Notes under the pieces: model-generated | Told to the model about the DNA's origin: nothing | Database searches by the model: none | The model's input: only the letters and a program-made list of their open reading frames with translations | Translations under genes and position numbers: made by a program | In this document: one piece after another, positions 1 to 6,123 of the stretch | How positions within the stretch are numbered: position 1 is the stretch's first letter | How the letters are laid out: the number at the start of each line of letters is the position of its first letter | NCBI GenBank assembly: GCA_002450295.1 | Contig: DJYX01000062.1 | Coordinates: 1 to 8,160, forward strand | From: Deltaproteobacteria bacterium UBA6967 | GTDB lineage: Bacteria; SAR324; NAC60-12 | DNA: 8,160 nt | Direction: 5' to 3'

Positions 1-471
1 GTTGTGATGAACCAAGGGAACATCGAGCAAGCAGGAACACCCAGGGAGGTTTTCAATCAACCAAAGAGTGAATTTGTCGCTAAATTTGTGGGAGGACACA
101 ATCTACTGAAAGCAAAATTTGAAAAAAAATATTCAGAATCAGAGGCTCTCTTGAGCAGCCAGGAGGGCTTTAGCTATCTGGTTCCTTGGACTGCACCGGA
201 CACCCCGTCAGGTCCAGTAACATTTTCACTTCGTCAGGACTGTATCCGGCTGGATCAGCCCTCGGAGGAAACCGCATCTCCAAATGAGGTACGTGGTATT
301 GTTACGGCAGTTGAGTACAAGGGAACCAGTTTGAGTGTGACACTCCAACTCGGCGGGGAACAGGAACTGGAAGTCACACTACCCGAACAACTGCTTGGGC
401 AGTTGGATGTTTCCTATGGTAAACAGCTTGCCGCAAGCTGGAAACCGCAGGATTTGTGTCTGCTAAATTAA
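1..471 (+). CDS. ABC transporter ATP-binding protein, C-terminal part (PotA/UgpC-like, TOBE domain); 5' end outside window
   Basis: This is the last 156 residues of an ABC importer ATPase. The reading frame is already open at base 1, so the GTG at 4 and the ATG at 7 are internal codons and not starts. The first residues (VVMNQGNIEQAGTPREVF) match the conserved end of the nucleotide-binding domain just after the H-loop, where PotA, UgpC and FbpC families read 'V(M)xxGxIxQxGTPxE(I/V)'. The rest fits the regulatory TOBE_2 domain, with the 'FSLRQD' strand near residue 75 standing where many homologues have RPE, and a beta-rich segment 'GIVTAVEYKGTSLSVTLQL' near residues 99-117. Walker A, Walker B and signature motifs must lie upstream and cannot be checked. 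It would energise the two permeases encoded downstream from the cytoplasmic face. A 28-base gap separates it from the binding-protein gene. Confidence 0.93.
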   Translation, partial: VVMNQGNIEQAGTPREVFNQPKSEFVAKFVGGHNLLKAKFEKKYSESEALLSSQEGFSYLVPWTAPDTPSGPVTFSLRQDCIRLDQPSEETASPNEVRGIVTAVEYKGTSLSVTLQLGGEQELEVTLPEQLLGQLDVSYGKQLAASWKPQDLCLLN

Positions 472-488
472 ACTATCCCCTTTCCTCT

Positions 489-494
489 GGAGAG
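489..494 (+). promoter_or_regulatory. Shine-Dalgarno site of the binding-protein gene
   Basis: GGAGAG lies seven bases (counting from GGAG) before the ATG at 500. It is the clearest ribosome binding site in the window and fixes the start of the substrate-binding protein, which is usually made in excess over the membrane subunits. Confidence 0.7.
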
Positions 495-499
495 ACACT

Positions 500-1795
500 A
501 TGAAGAATCCCACCACCCCTAACTCTCTTTCACGACGTGATCTTCTCAAACGTGGAAGCGCGGTCGCACTTGGTGCCGCCGTTGGATCTCAGGCCATCAC
601 AGGTTTTCCAACAATCTGGGCCCAGAACATCAAGAATGTCACTCTTCGACAGTTTGGAACTGGAGTTTCCAACATTAACGCAATTGCTCAGAAGGCGAAA
701 GAAGATCTTGGTATCAATTTGGAGCTTACAGCACTTGATACTGATGCTACTGCTCAACGGGTAGTTACCCAACCAAAGAGCTTTGATATTGCTGATATTG
801 AGTATTTTACATTGAAGAAAGTGTGGCCCAGCGGGAATATGCAGCCAATGGATATTAGCAAGCTGAAGTATTTCGACAAAATTGCTGGAACTTTCAAGGA
901 TGGTAAATTGACTCCATCGTCTACAATTGCGCAAGGGACAGCCCCTCACACCGTCAGTTTCACTGATGGTCCAAATTCAAAGAGTTTTTCAAAGTCAATG
1001 ACCAACTGGTACACAATGGTTCCGACCATCTATAATGCAGATACCTTGGGCATTCGCCCGGATCTCATTGGTCGTCCGATCAACAGTTGGACTGAGTTGC
1101 TGAACCCTGAGTTCAAGGGTAAGGCTTCAATTCTTAACATTTCTTCAATTGGAATCATGGATGCTGCCATGGTTTGTGAAGCAATGGGCGAAGTTCAGTA
1201 CGGTGACAAAGGAAACATGACGAAGGAAGAGATCGACAAGACAATGGCGATCTTTACCGAGGCTAAGAAAGCTGGACAATTTAGAGCATTTTGGAAGACC
1301 TTTGACGAGTCAGTCAATTTGATGGCCTCTGGTGAGGTTGTCATTCAATCCATGTGGTCACCTGCGATCACCAAAGTTCGCTCAATGGGACTGCCTTGCG
1401 TCTACCAACCATTGAAAGAAGGCTATCGCTCTTGGGGAGGTGGTCTTGGTTTGGCAAGAAATCTCTCTGGCTTGGAGTTAGATGCGGCTTATGAATACAT
1501 CAATTGGTATCTCTCTGGTTGGGTTGGTGGCCTGTTGATGCGTCAAGGCTATTATTCCGCTGCACCTGAGACATCAAAGCTACATATGTCAGACGACGAA
1601 TGGGGTTTTTGGTACGAAGGTAAAGCCGCTAAAAACGACATAATCGATCCGTTCGGAAACAAAATGGAACCGGCAGGTGCTGTCAGAGACGGTGGCTCGT
1701 TCCTTGAGCGAATGGGTAACGTCAAATGTTGGAACTCGGTGATGGATGAGAACCGCTATATGGTTCGCAAGTGGAATGAGTTCATCGCCGCTTAA
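500..1795 (+). CDS. Tat-exported ABC transporter substrate-binding protein (PotD-like)
   Basis: This is a 431-residue periplasmic binding protein for an ABC importer. The N-terminus carries a twin-arginine signal: SRRDLLK at residues 11-17, an Ala/Gly-rich hydrophobic stretch to about 35, and a likely cleavage near IWAQN (39-43). Export in folded form by the Tat system is therefore predicted. The mature part has the PotD/SBP_bac signature SWTELLNPEFKGK at 196-208, and a GGGLGLA stretch at 313-319 followed by AYEYINWYLSG (330-340), as in spermidine/putrescine-type binding proteins. The ligand cannot be read from these motifs. It sits between its ATPase and two permease genes and upstream of ureide-degrading enzymes, so a ureide, purine or hydantoin ligand is inferred. 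No lipobox cysteine is present at the cleavage region, so it should be soluble in the periplasm. Confidence 0.93.
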   Translation: MKNPTTPNSLSRRDLLKRGSAVALGAAVGSQAITGFPTIWAQNIKNVTLRQFGTGVSNINAIAQKAKEDLGINLELTALDTDATAQRVVTQPKSFDIADIEYFTLKKVWPSGNMQPMDISKLKYFDKIAGTFKDGKLTPSSTIAQGTAPHTVSFTDGPNSKSFSKSMTNWYTMVPTIYNADTLGIRPDLIGRPINSWTELLNPEFKGKASILNISSIGIMDAAMVCEAMGEVQYGDKGNMTKEEIDKTMAIFTEAKKAGQFRAFWKTFDESVNLMASGEVVIQSMWSPAITKVRSMGLPCVYQPLKEGYRSWGGGLGLARNLSGLELDAAYEYINWYLSGWVGGLLMRQGYYSAAPETSKLHMSDDEWGFWYEGKAAKNDIIDPFGNKMEPAGAVRDGGSFLERMGNVKCWNSVMDENRYMVRKWNEFIAA

Positions 1796-1805
1796 TTGAC
1801 TTATA

Positions 1806-1826
1806 ATGGGGGCCTTGTGCCCCCAT
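1806..1826 (+). promoter_or_regulatory. Perfect GC-rich hairpin between binding-protein and permease genes
   Basis: ATGGGGGC (1806-1813) and GCCCCCAT (1819-1826) form an eight-pair perfect stem around the five-base loop CTTGT. The stem starts 10 bases after the stop codon of the binding-protein gene and is followed by AGATTTT, a short interrupted T run. It is the only strong structure in a non-coding gap here. Likely roles are protection of the upstream mRNA 3' end or partial termination, so that binding protein is made in excess over permeases. The T run is too short to call a full terminator. Confidence 0.7.
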
Positions 1827-1831
1827 AGATT

Positions 1832-2695
1832 TTGGATAACGTGAATCGTCAATCTCCTCTCTCAACTCTGCTTCAAATCTCACCTATCAGCTTGATACTG
1901 GGATTTTTTCTGGTCTTGCCGATTGGAACTATTCTCATTGTAAGTTTTTGGGACTACAACGATTTCTCTTTCTTTCCTGATTTTGTTTGGACTAACTACT
2001 CAGATGCTCTTGGATCGAATGTCACCTACAAAACCTACCTTAATACCTTTTGGTATGCAGGCCTGACTTGGCTCTGTACATTCCTCGTCGGTTTCACAGT
2101 AGCTTATTTTCTTGCTTTTCATATCCATACTACACGCTGGCAAATTGTTTTATTCCTGATTTGCACGATTCCATTTTGGACCTCAAACATCATTCGTATG
2201 ATTTCCTGGATTCCTTTTTTGGGTCGCAACGGAGTTTTCAATACTATGCTGCAGTCCATTGGTTTGATAGATGAACCCTTGGAATTCCTTCTTTTTTCTG
2301 ATTTTTCAATCGTTTTGGCTTTTGTTCATCTTTACGCCTTATTCATGGTGGTGCCGATCTTCAACAGCATGATGCGAATCGATCGTTCTTTGATTGAAGC
2401 TGCCATTGATGGTGGAGCGAATGGCTGGCAGATGCTCACCAATGTTGTCATTCCTCTTTGTAAACCAGGTATTGCGATCGGTTCTATCTTTGTGGTCACC
2501 TTGGTGATGGGGGATTACATTACAGTTCGATTAATGGGTGGAGGACAACGAGCTTCTGTTGGGGTGATGATGTGGAATGAGATCTCTCTCCTACTATACC
2601 CAGCTGCAGCGGCTCATGCAGTTGTTCTGTTGGCAGTCGTCCTAATTATGGTCAGCCTGATGATGCGGGTTGTTGATTTGAAGAAGGAACTTTGA
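1832..2695 (+). CDS. ABC transporter permease (PotB/PotH-like)
   Basis: This inner-membrane subunit of the importer has about 287 residues and roughly six hydrophobic segments (near 18-40, 72-97, 105-126, 157-179, 213-235 and 258-280). The cytoplasmic coupling loop contacting the ATPase is clear: EAAIDGGANGWQMLTNVVIP at 189-208, the EAA---G motif of binding-protein-dependent permeases. Family members of the PotB/PotH type have this size and layout. No in-frame ATG exists near the start. The choice is the TTG at 1832 or the GTG at 1841 (284 residues). The TTG abuts the hairpin at 1806-1826 and has no Shine-Dalgarno site, while the GTG has only a weak GGA four bases ahead. The stop codon shares a base with the ATG of the next permease. 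It should form a heterodimer with that protein. Confidence 0.92.
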   Translation: MDNVNRQSPLSTLLQISPISLILGFFLVLPIGTILIVSFWDYNDFSFFPDFVWTNYSDALGSNVTYKTYLNTFWYAGLTWLCTFLVGFTVAYFLAFHIHTTRWQIVLFLICTIPFWTSNIIRMISWIPFLGRNGVFNTMLQSIGLIDEPLEFLLFSDFSIVLAFVHLYALFMVVPIFNSMMRIDRSLIEAAIDGGANGWQMLTNVVIPLCKPGIAIGSIFVVTLVMGDYITVRLMGGGQRASVGVMMWNEISLLLYPAAAAHAVVLLAVVLIMVSLMMRVVDLKKEL

Positions 2696-3534
2696 TGCAT
2701 AAAAAACGTCCTGCAAGCTTCTACTGTTTGGCCTCCTTATTTGGACTGTTTGTGCTGTTCTTGTACGGCCCCATCTCGGCAATTGTGATTTTATCTTTCC
2801 AAGGGCCAAATGGGGGTTTGACCTTTCCAATGAACGGATTCTCAATCCATTGGTTTTTTGCCTTATTCGGTGAGCAGTTGGTGGGTGATTTTGAGACTTC
2901 ATTCTTAAGATCACTGCAATTAGGCCTGGTTGTGATGGCATTGACAGTAGTCATTTCACTGGTTACGGGTCTGGCCTTCCGCAAGAAATTCTTTGGCTCA
3001 AATCTGCTATTCTACACCACAGTAGCGAGCCTGATAGTACCCTCTATTCTGGTCAGCCTAGGAATTGGTCTAATCTTTAATATCATGGGTTGGGAGGTGT
3101 CCTGGACTACTTCTGGTTTAGGTGCACACCTCACTTGGACACTCCCATTTGGTTTTTTGATCATGATCGCCGTTTTCAATCGATTCGATAAGTCGTACGA
3201 GGAAGCTGCCAGGGACTTGGGTGCTTCCAACTGGCAAACAATCCGCCATGTTGTCCTACCGATCATTGGACCAAGTTTGATTGGTGTGGCCCTCTTCGGG
3301 TTTACTCTATCTTACGATGAATTCGCTCGAACTCTGATGACATCGGGAGTAAAGAACACCCTTCCTCTAGAAATCTTTGGGATGACAACGAATGTAACCA
3401 CTCCAACCCTCTACGCTCTTGGAACCTTAACTACCTTTTTTTCTCTTCTCATGATTCTGACTGCGATGGGAGTTTTGTTTTACCTAAGAAGACGCCAAGA
3501 AAGCCATGGTTCTGATGCAGGAAAAGGGGTCTGA
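2695..3534 (+). CDS. ABC transporter permease (PotC/PotI-like)
   Basis: This is the second membrane subunit of the importer, 279 residues from the ATG at 2695. That start overlaps the previous stop as TGATG and has AAGGA (2684-2688) six bases ahead. The in-frame TTG at 2692 is three bases from the same site and is less likely. There are about six membrane segments (near 8-33, 72-95, 104-130, 147-161, 190-206 and 239-263), with the EAA loop EAARDLGASNWQTIRHVVLP at 170-189. The SYDEF motif at 206-210 is typical of PotC-type permeases. A short charged tail (RRRQES) is cytoplasmic. It pairs with the upstream permease. Its own stop overlaps the start of the racemase gene by one base, tying transporter and enzyme translation together. 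Confidence 0.94.
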   Translation: MHKKRPASFYCLASLFGLFVLFLYGPISAIVILSFQGPNGGLTFPMNGFSIHWFFALFGEQLVGDFETSFLRSLQLGLVVMALTVVISLVTGLAFRKKFFGSNLLFYTTVASLIVPSILVSLGIGLIFNIMGWEVSWTTSGLGAHLTWTLPFGFLIMIAVFNRFDKSYEEAARDLGASNWQTIRHVVLPIIGPSLIGVALFGFTLSYDEFARTLMTSGVKNTLPLEIFGMTTNVTTPTLYALGTLTTFFSLLMILTAMGVLFYLRRRQESHGSDAGKGV

Positions 3535-4280
3535 TGAAACTCTTGTTGGTCAACCCAAACACGACTGCATCCATGACAGAGAAAGCTGAGATTGCGGCTC
3601 GTTCTGTGGCTAGCTCAGATACAGAAATTCTAGCTTCCAATCCCTTGGATGGACCAGTGAGCATCGAGGGATACTACGACGAAGTTTTTAGTGTTCCGGG
3701 ACTTTTGGAAGAAATTCGTAAGGGAGCTTTGGCCGGATGTCAAGGGACGATCATCGCCTGCTTTGATGATACTGGTCTTGATGCAGCACGTTGTCAGGTT
3801 GCGGGTCCAGTAGTTGGTATTTGTGAAGCTGCGGTTCATATGGCATCGATGGTATCAAACTCCTTTAGCATCGTCACCACACTCAATCGTTCTGTACCAG
3901 CACTGGAAGGACTTGTTTTGAAGTATGGGATGGAGCGACATTGCCGAAGAGTTAGAGCTTCTGAAGTTCCCGTCTTGGATTTAGAGGATGCAAATTCTGG
4001 AGGGAGAAAAAAAATCAGAGACGAAGTCGCCAAGGCTTTATCGGAAGATCGAAGTGAAGCGATTGTGTTGGGTTGTGCTGGGATGGTTGATTTGGCAAGA
4101 GATCTCTCTGTAGAATTTCAAGTTCCTGTGATTGATGGAGTTACTTCTGCAGTCAAGTTGGTAGAAAGCCTTGTTTCTCTCGGCCTGCAAACCAGCAAGC
4201 AGAATGGTTATGCATTTCCTCGAGCGAAAACTTACTTGGGTCGTTTCCAAAGTGACCAACCCAGTGGCCGAATTTGTTAG
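3534..4280 (+). CDS. hpxA: Asp/Glu/hydantoin racemase family; probable allantoin racemase
   Basis: This 248-residue cytoplasmic enzyme belongs to the cofactor-independent Asp/Glu/hydantoin racemase superfamily. It opens with KLLLVNPNTT (2-11), the family signature, and has the two catalytic cysteines in context: Cys76 in IIACFDDTGLDAAR (73-86) and Cys181 in VLGCAGMVDL (178-187). These cysteines deprotonate and reprotonate the chiral carbon from opposite faces. Length is normal for the family. Because it is followed by an allantoinase and the genes that make (S)-allantoin, interconversion of R- and S-allantoin is the best role, so that both enantiomers can be degraded. A 5-substituted hydantoin racemase is the alternative, and the sequence alone does not separate them. 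The start ATG overlaps the permease stop (TGATG) and has an AAGGGG stretch (3524-3529) four bases ahead. Confidence 0.87.
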   Translation: MKLLLVNPNTTASMTEKAEIAARSVASSDTEILASNPLDGPVSIEGYYDEVFSVPGLLEEIRKGALAGCQGTIIACFDDTGLDAARCQVAGPVVGICEAAVHMASMVSNSFSIVTTLNRSVPALEGLVLKYGMERHCRRVRASEVPVLDLEDANSGGRKKIRDEVAKALSEDRSEAIVLGCAGMVDLARDLSVEFQVPVIDGVTSAVKLVESLVSLGLQTSKQNGYAFPRAKTYLGRFQSDQPSGRIC

Positions 4281-4304
4281 TCTTTGCATCAATTTGGGAA
4301 TCTA

Positions 4305-5246
4305 ATGGGATTAAATCATTCATGTCCTAGGGACTTGTTGGGTTATGGACCTGAACCGCCAGATCCACAGTGGCCAAATCAAGCCAAGGTAGCTGTTCAA
4401 TTTGTGCTCAACTACGAAGAAGGTGGCGAAAATTGTGTGCTCTATGGTGATCCCCACTCTGAAAGCTACCTCTGGGAAATAGTTGGTGCGCCCGGTTTGG
4501 CTGGTGTTCGAAACATGAATATTGAGTCGATCTATGAGTACGGTAGCCGCTCAGGAGTTTGGCGAATTCTAGGGCTATTTCGTGAGCATGGATTGCCTCT
4601 TACAGTTTATGCCGTTGGGATGGCACTTGAAAGAAATCCAACCGTTGCAGCAAGAATGCTCGCTGATGGTCATGAAATCGCCACTCATGGTTACCGATGG
4701 ATTGATTACCAGTACATCGGTGAAGAAACTGAAAGAGCCCACCTACAAAAAGCCATTGAAATACAGCAACTACTCACGGGTATCCGACCGCTTGGTTGCT
4801 ATATTGGGCGAATCAGTCCAAATACTCGTAGGATCGTTGCAGAGGAAGGTGGGTTTCTTTACAACTCCGATGTTTACAATGATGATCTGCCTTACTGGGA
4901 ATTACATGGTGAAAAACCTCTGCTTTTGATTCCCTATACCTTGGATGTCAATGATATGAAGTTTGGGACAGCCCAGGGGTTTAATACTGGAGAGGATTTT
5001 TTCAATTATGCAAGGGCGGCTTTCGATACGCTCTACAAAGAGGGTGAGACCGCTCCCAAGATGATGTCGATTGGGCTACATTGCCGATTGATTGGACGCC
5101 CAGGCCGCTTCGAGGGATTAAGAAGATTTATAGAGCATATCCAACAGCATGAACGAGTTTGGGTTACACGCAGGGTGGATATCGCTGAACATTGGCACAA
5201 AGTTCATCCAGCCGAGAAGTGGCTTGATTTAGGAACAGTTGGATGA
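4305..5246 (+). CDS. puuE: PuuE-type allantoinase (polysaccharide-deacetylase fold)
   Basis: This 313-residue enzyme opens the allantoin ring to give allantoate. It belongs to the polysaccharide deacetylase (NodB) fold, not to the metal-dependent amidohydrolase allantoinases. Diagnostic PuuE stretches are PRDLLGYG (8-15), VQFVLNYEEGGENC (31-44), EYGSRSGVWR (78-87), HEIATHGYRWIDY (123-135), SPNTRR (171-176), YNSDVYNDDLPYW (186-198) and the late GLHCRLIGRPGR (257-268). The stretch before SPNTRR reads CYIGRI, whereas I recall homologues usually having a Trp and Thr there (WYTGRT), a mild divergence. The start is placed at the ATG of 4305, which has GGGAA five to six bases ahead. A TTG at 4284 would add seven unusual residues. 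It follows the racemase by 24 bases and overlaps uraD by four (ATGA). Confidence 0.92.
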   Translation: MGLNHSCPRDLLGYGPEPPDPQWPNQAKVAVQFVLNYEEGGENCVLYGDPHSESYLWEIVGAPGLAGVRNMNIESIYEYGSRSGVWRILGLFREHGLPLTVYAVGMALERNPTVAARMLADGHEIATHGYRWIDYQYIGEETERAHLQKAIEIQQLLTGIRPLGCYIGRISPNTRRIVAEEGGFLYNSDVYNDDLPYWELHGEKPLLLIPYTLDVNDMKFGTAQGFNTGEDFFNYARAAFDTLYKEGETAPKMMSIGLHCRLIGRPGRFEGLRRFIEHIQQHERVWVTRRVDIAEHWHKVHPAEKWLDLGTVG

Positions 5247-5746
5247 ATTTATCTGACTTCCAAATTTTGCCTGTAGAGGATGCTGAGGAAGCTCTTTTAC
5301 GTTGTTGCGGTTCCAAGAATTGGGCAAAAAAAATGGCCCAATCAAGACCTTTTGGATCGCTAGAGAGGATACACGAAACCGCCGTCCAAATTTGGAGGGA
5401 TTTGCAAATCCCTGATTGGTTAGAAGCTTTTGAGCATCACCCAAGAATTGGAGATCGGCAGGCGCTGGCTGCTCGTTTTGCAAGCACTAGAAATTGGTCT
5501 GCAAACGAACAGGCCGGTGTAGAAGTGGCTGAGAAAGATATTCTTGATAGACTTGCATCGGGCAATGAAAAATATTCTCAGCGATTTGGATACGTCTTCT
5601 TGGTATGTGCAACAGGTAAGTCAGCACTTGAAATGCTGAATTTACTGGAATCACGAATCAACAACTCTCCTGAAGAAGAACTTCAAATAGCTCAACAAGA
5701 GCAACAAAAAATCTTGTTGCTACGCCTTGAAAAGATGTTCCAATAA
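5243..5746 (+). CDS. uraD: 2-oxo-4-hydroxy-4-carboxy-5-ureidoimidazoline (OHCU) decarboxylase
   Basis: This 167-residue enzyme decarboxylates OHCU stereospecifically to (S)-allantoin, the last step of urate conversion. Family hallmarks are all present: FEHHPRIGD (63-71) with the catalytic histidine at 66, SANEQAGV (86-93) with a conserved glutamate at 89, and FGYVFLVCATGKSA (115-128). Arg161 fits the conserved C-terminal substrate-binding arginine. It has no signal peptide, so it is cytosolic. Its ATG lies inside the puuE stop region (ATGA overlap) with AGGA at 5231-5234 ahead, so translation is probably coupled. The gene contains an A8 run inside a small inverted repeat (5319-5342), but the frame is intact. 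It is followed six bases later by uraH, whose product feeds it; the pair are often adjacent or fused. Confidence 0.95.
   Translation: MNLSDFQILPVEDAEEALLRCCGSKNWAKKMAQSRPFGSLERIHETAVQIWRDLQIPDWLEAFEHHPRIGDRQALAARFASTRNWSANEQAGVEVAEKDILDRLASGNEKYSQRFGYVFLVCATGKSALEMLNLLESRINNSPEEELQIAQQEQQKILLLRLEKMFQ
5319..5342 (+). repeat. Inverted repeat with A8 loop inside uraD
   Basis: ATTGGGC (5319-5325) and GCCCAAT (5336-5342) are perfect seven-base arms around a ten-base loop made mostly of eight consecutive A bases. It lies within coding sequence, about 75 bases after the uraD start. It could form a small mRNA hairpin near the start of uraD, but it may be chance. Confidence 0.4.
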
Positions 5747-5752
5747 TTCAAA

Positions 5753-6094
5753 ATGAGTCCAATCACTACTCACGTACTTGACACCGCAAAAGGTATTCCA
5801 GCTGAGAACGTTCCAATCCATTTGGAATCTTGGATCAACTCAGATTGGCAACTGCTCGGACGTGGATCGACTAATGCCGATGGAAGGTTAACGCACCTAC
5901 TAGAACCAGGCTCACTGGCCAAAGGCAATTATCGAATAAGTTTTGACGTGGAGAAATATTTCAGTTCACAAAATATTCAAAGCTTCTTCTATCATGTGGT
6001 TAGGATTGAGTTCGAAATTCTGAACCCAGAGCAGCACTATCATGTTCCACTATTGTTAAGCCCCTTCGGTTATTCGACCTATAGAGGCAGTTAA
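5753..6094 (+). CDS. uraH: 5-hydroxyisourate hydrolase (transthyretin-like protein)
   Basis: This 113-residue transthyretin-fold enzyme hydrolyses 5-hydroxyisourate, the product of urate oxidase, to OHCU. Both PROSITE-type signatures are visible: the N-terminal ITTHVLDTAKG (4-14) and the C-terminal YRGS (110-113). The last distinguishes the enzyme from the hormone carrier transthyretin. The expected active-site set is in place: His7, Arg45 in DGRLT, His97 in HYHVPLLLSP, and the YRGS tail. It should be a tetramer with active sites at the dimer interface. No signal peptide is present, unlike periplasmic homologues of some bacteria, so hydrolysis should occur in the cytosol. The six-base gap from uraD and the lack of a clear Shine-Dalgarno site suggest translation depends on ribosomes finishing uraD. 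Confidence 0.96.
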   Translation: MSPITTHVLDTAKGIPAENVPIHLESWINSDWQLLGRGSTNADGRLTHLLEPGSLAKGNYRISFDVEKYFSSQNIQSFFYHVVRIEFEILNPEQHYHVPLLLSPFGYSTYRGS

Positions 6095-6123
6095 GAGAAA
6101 CTTACGTCATTTTTTAGGAATAC

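Noticed and set aside
530..949. Minus-strand reading frame of 139 codons opposite the binding-protein gene
   Set aside because: It lies wholly inside a confidently identified gene, has no ribosome site or recognisable domain, and its protein looks like random antisense translation.
1806..1833. Full rho-independent terminator
   Set aside because: The stem is strong, but only four T bases follow after AGA, and the permease genes on the same strand have no visible promoter of their own.
1..3534. Spermidine/putrescine transporter (potABCD) as the specific function
   Set aside because: The fold and domain order fit the family, but no polyamine gene is nearby and the operon continues into ureide enzymes, so the pot symbols would over-assign the substrate.
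4284..4304. TTG at 4284 as the puuE start
   Set aside because: It adds seven residues not expected in the family and lacks a ribosome site; the ATG at 4305 has GGGAA at good spacing.
4582..4929. Plus-strand frame of 115 codons inside puuE
   Set aside because: It is out of frame with strong allantoinase motifs and has no family resemblance.
4305..5246. Chitin or peptidoglycan deacetylase
   Set aside because: The fold is shared, but the NYEEGGE, HGYRWIDY and YNSDVYNDDLPYW stretches are PuuE-specific, and neighbours are ureide enzymes.
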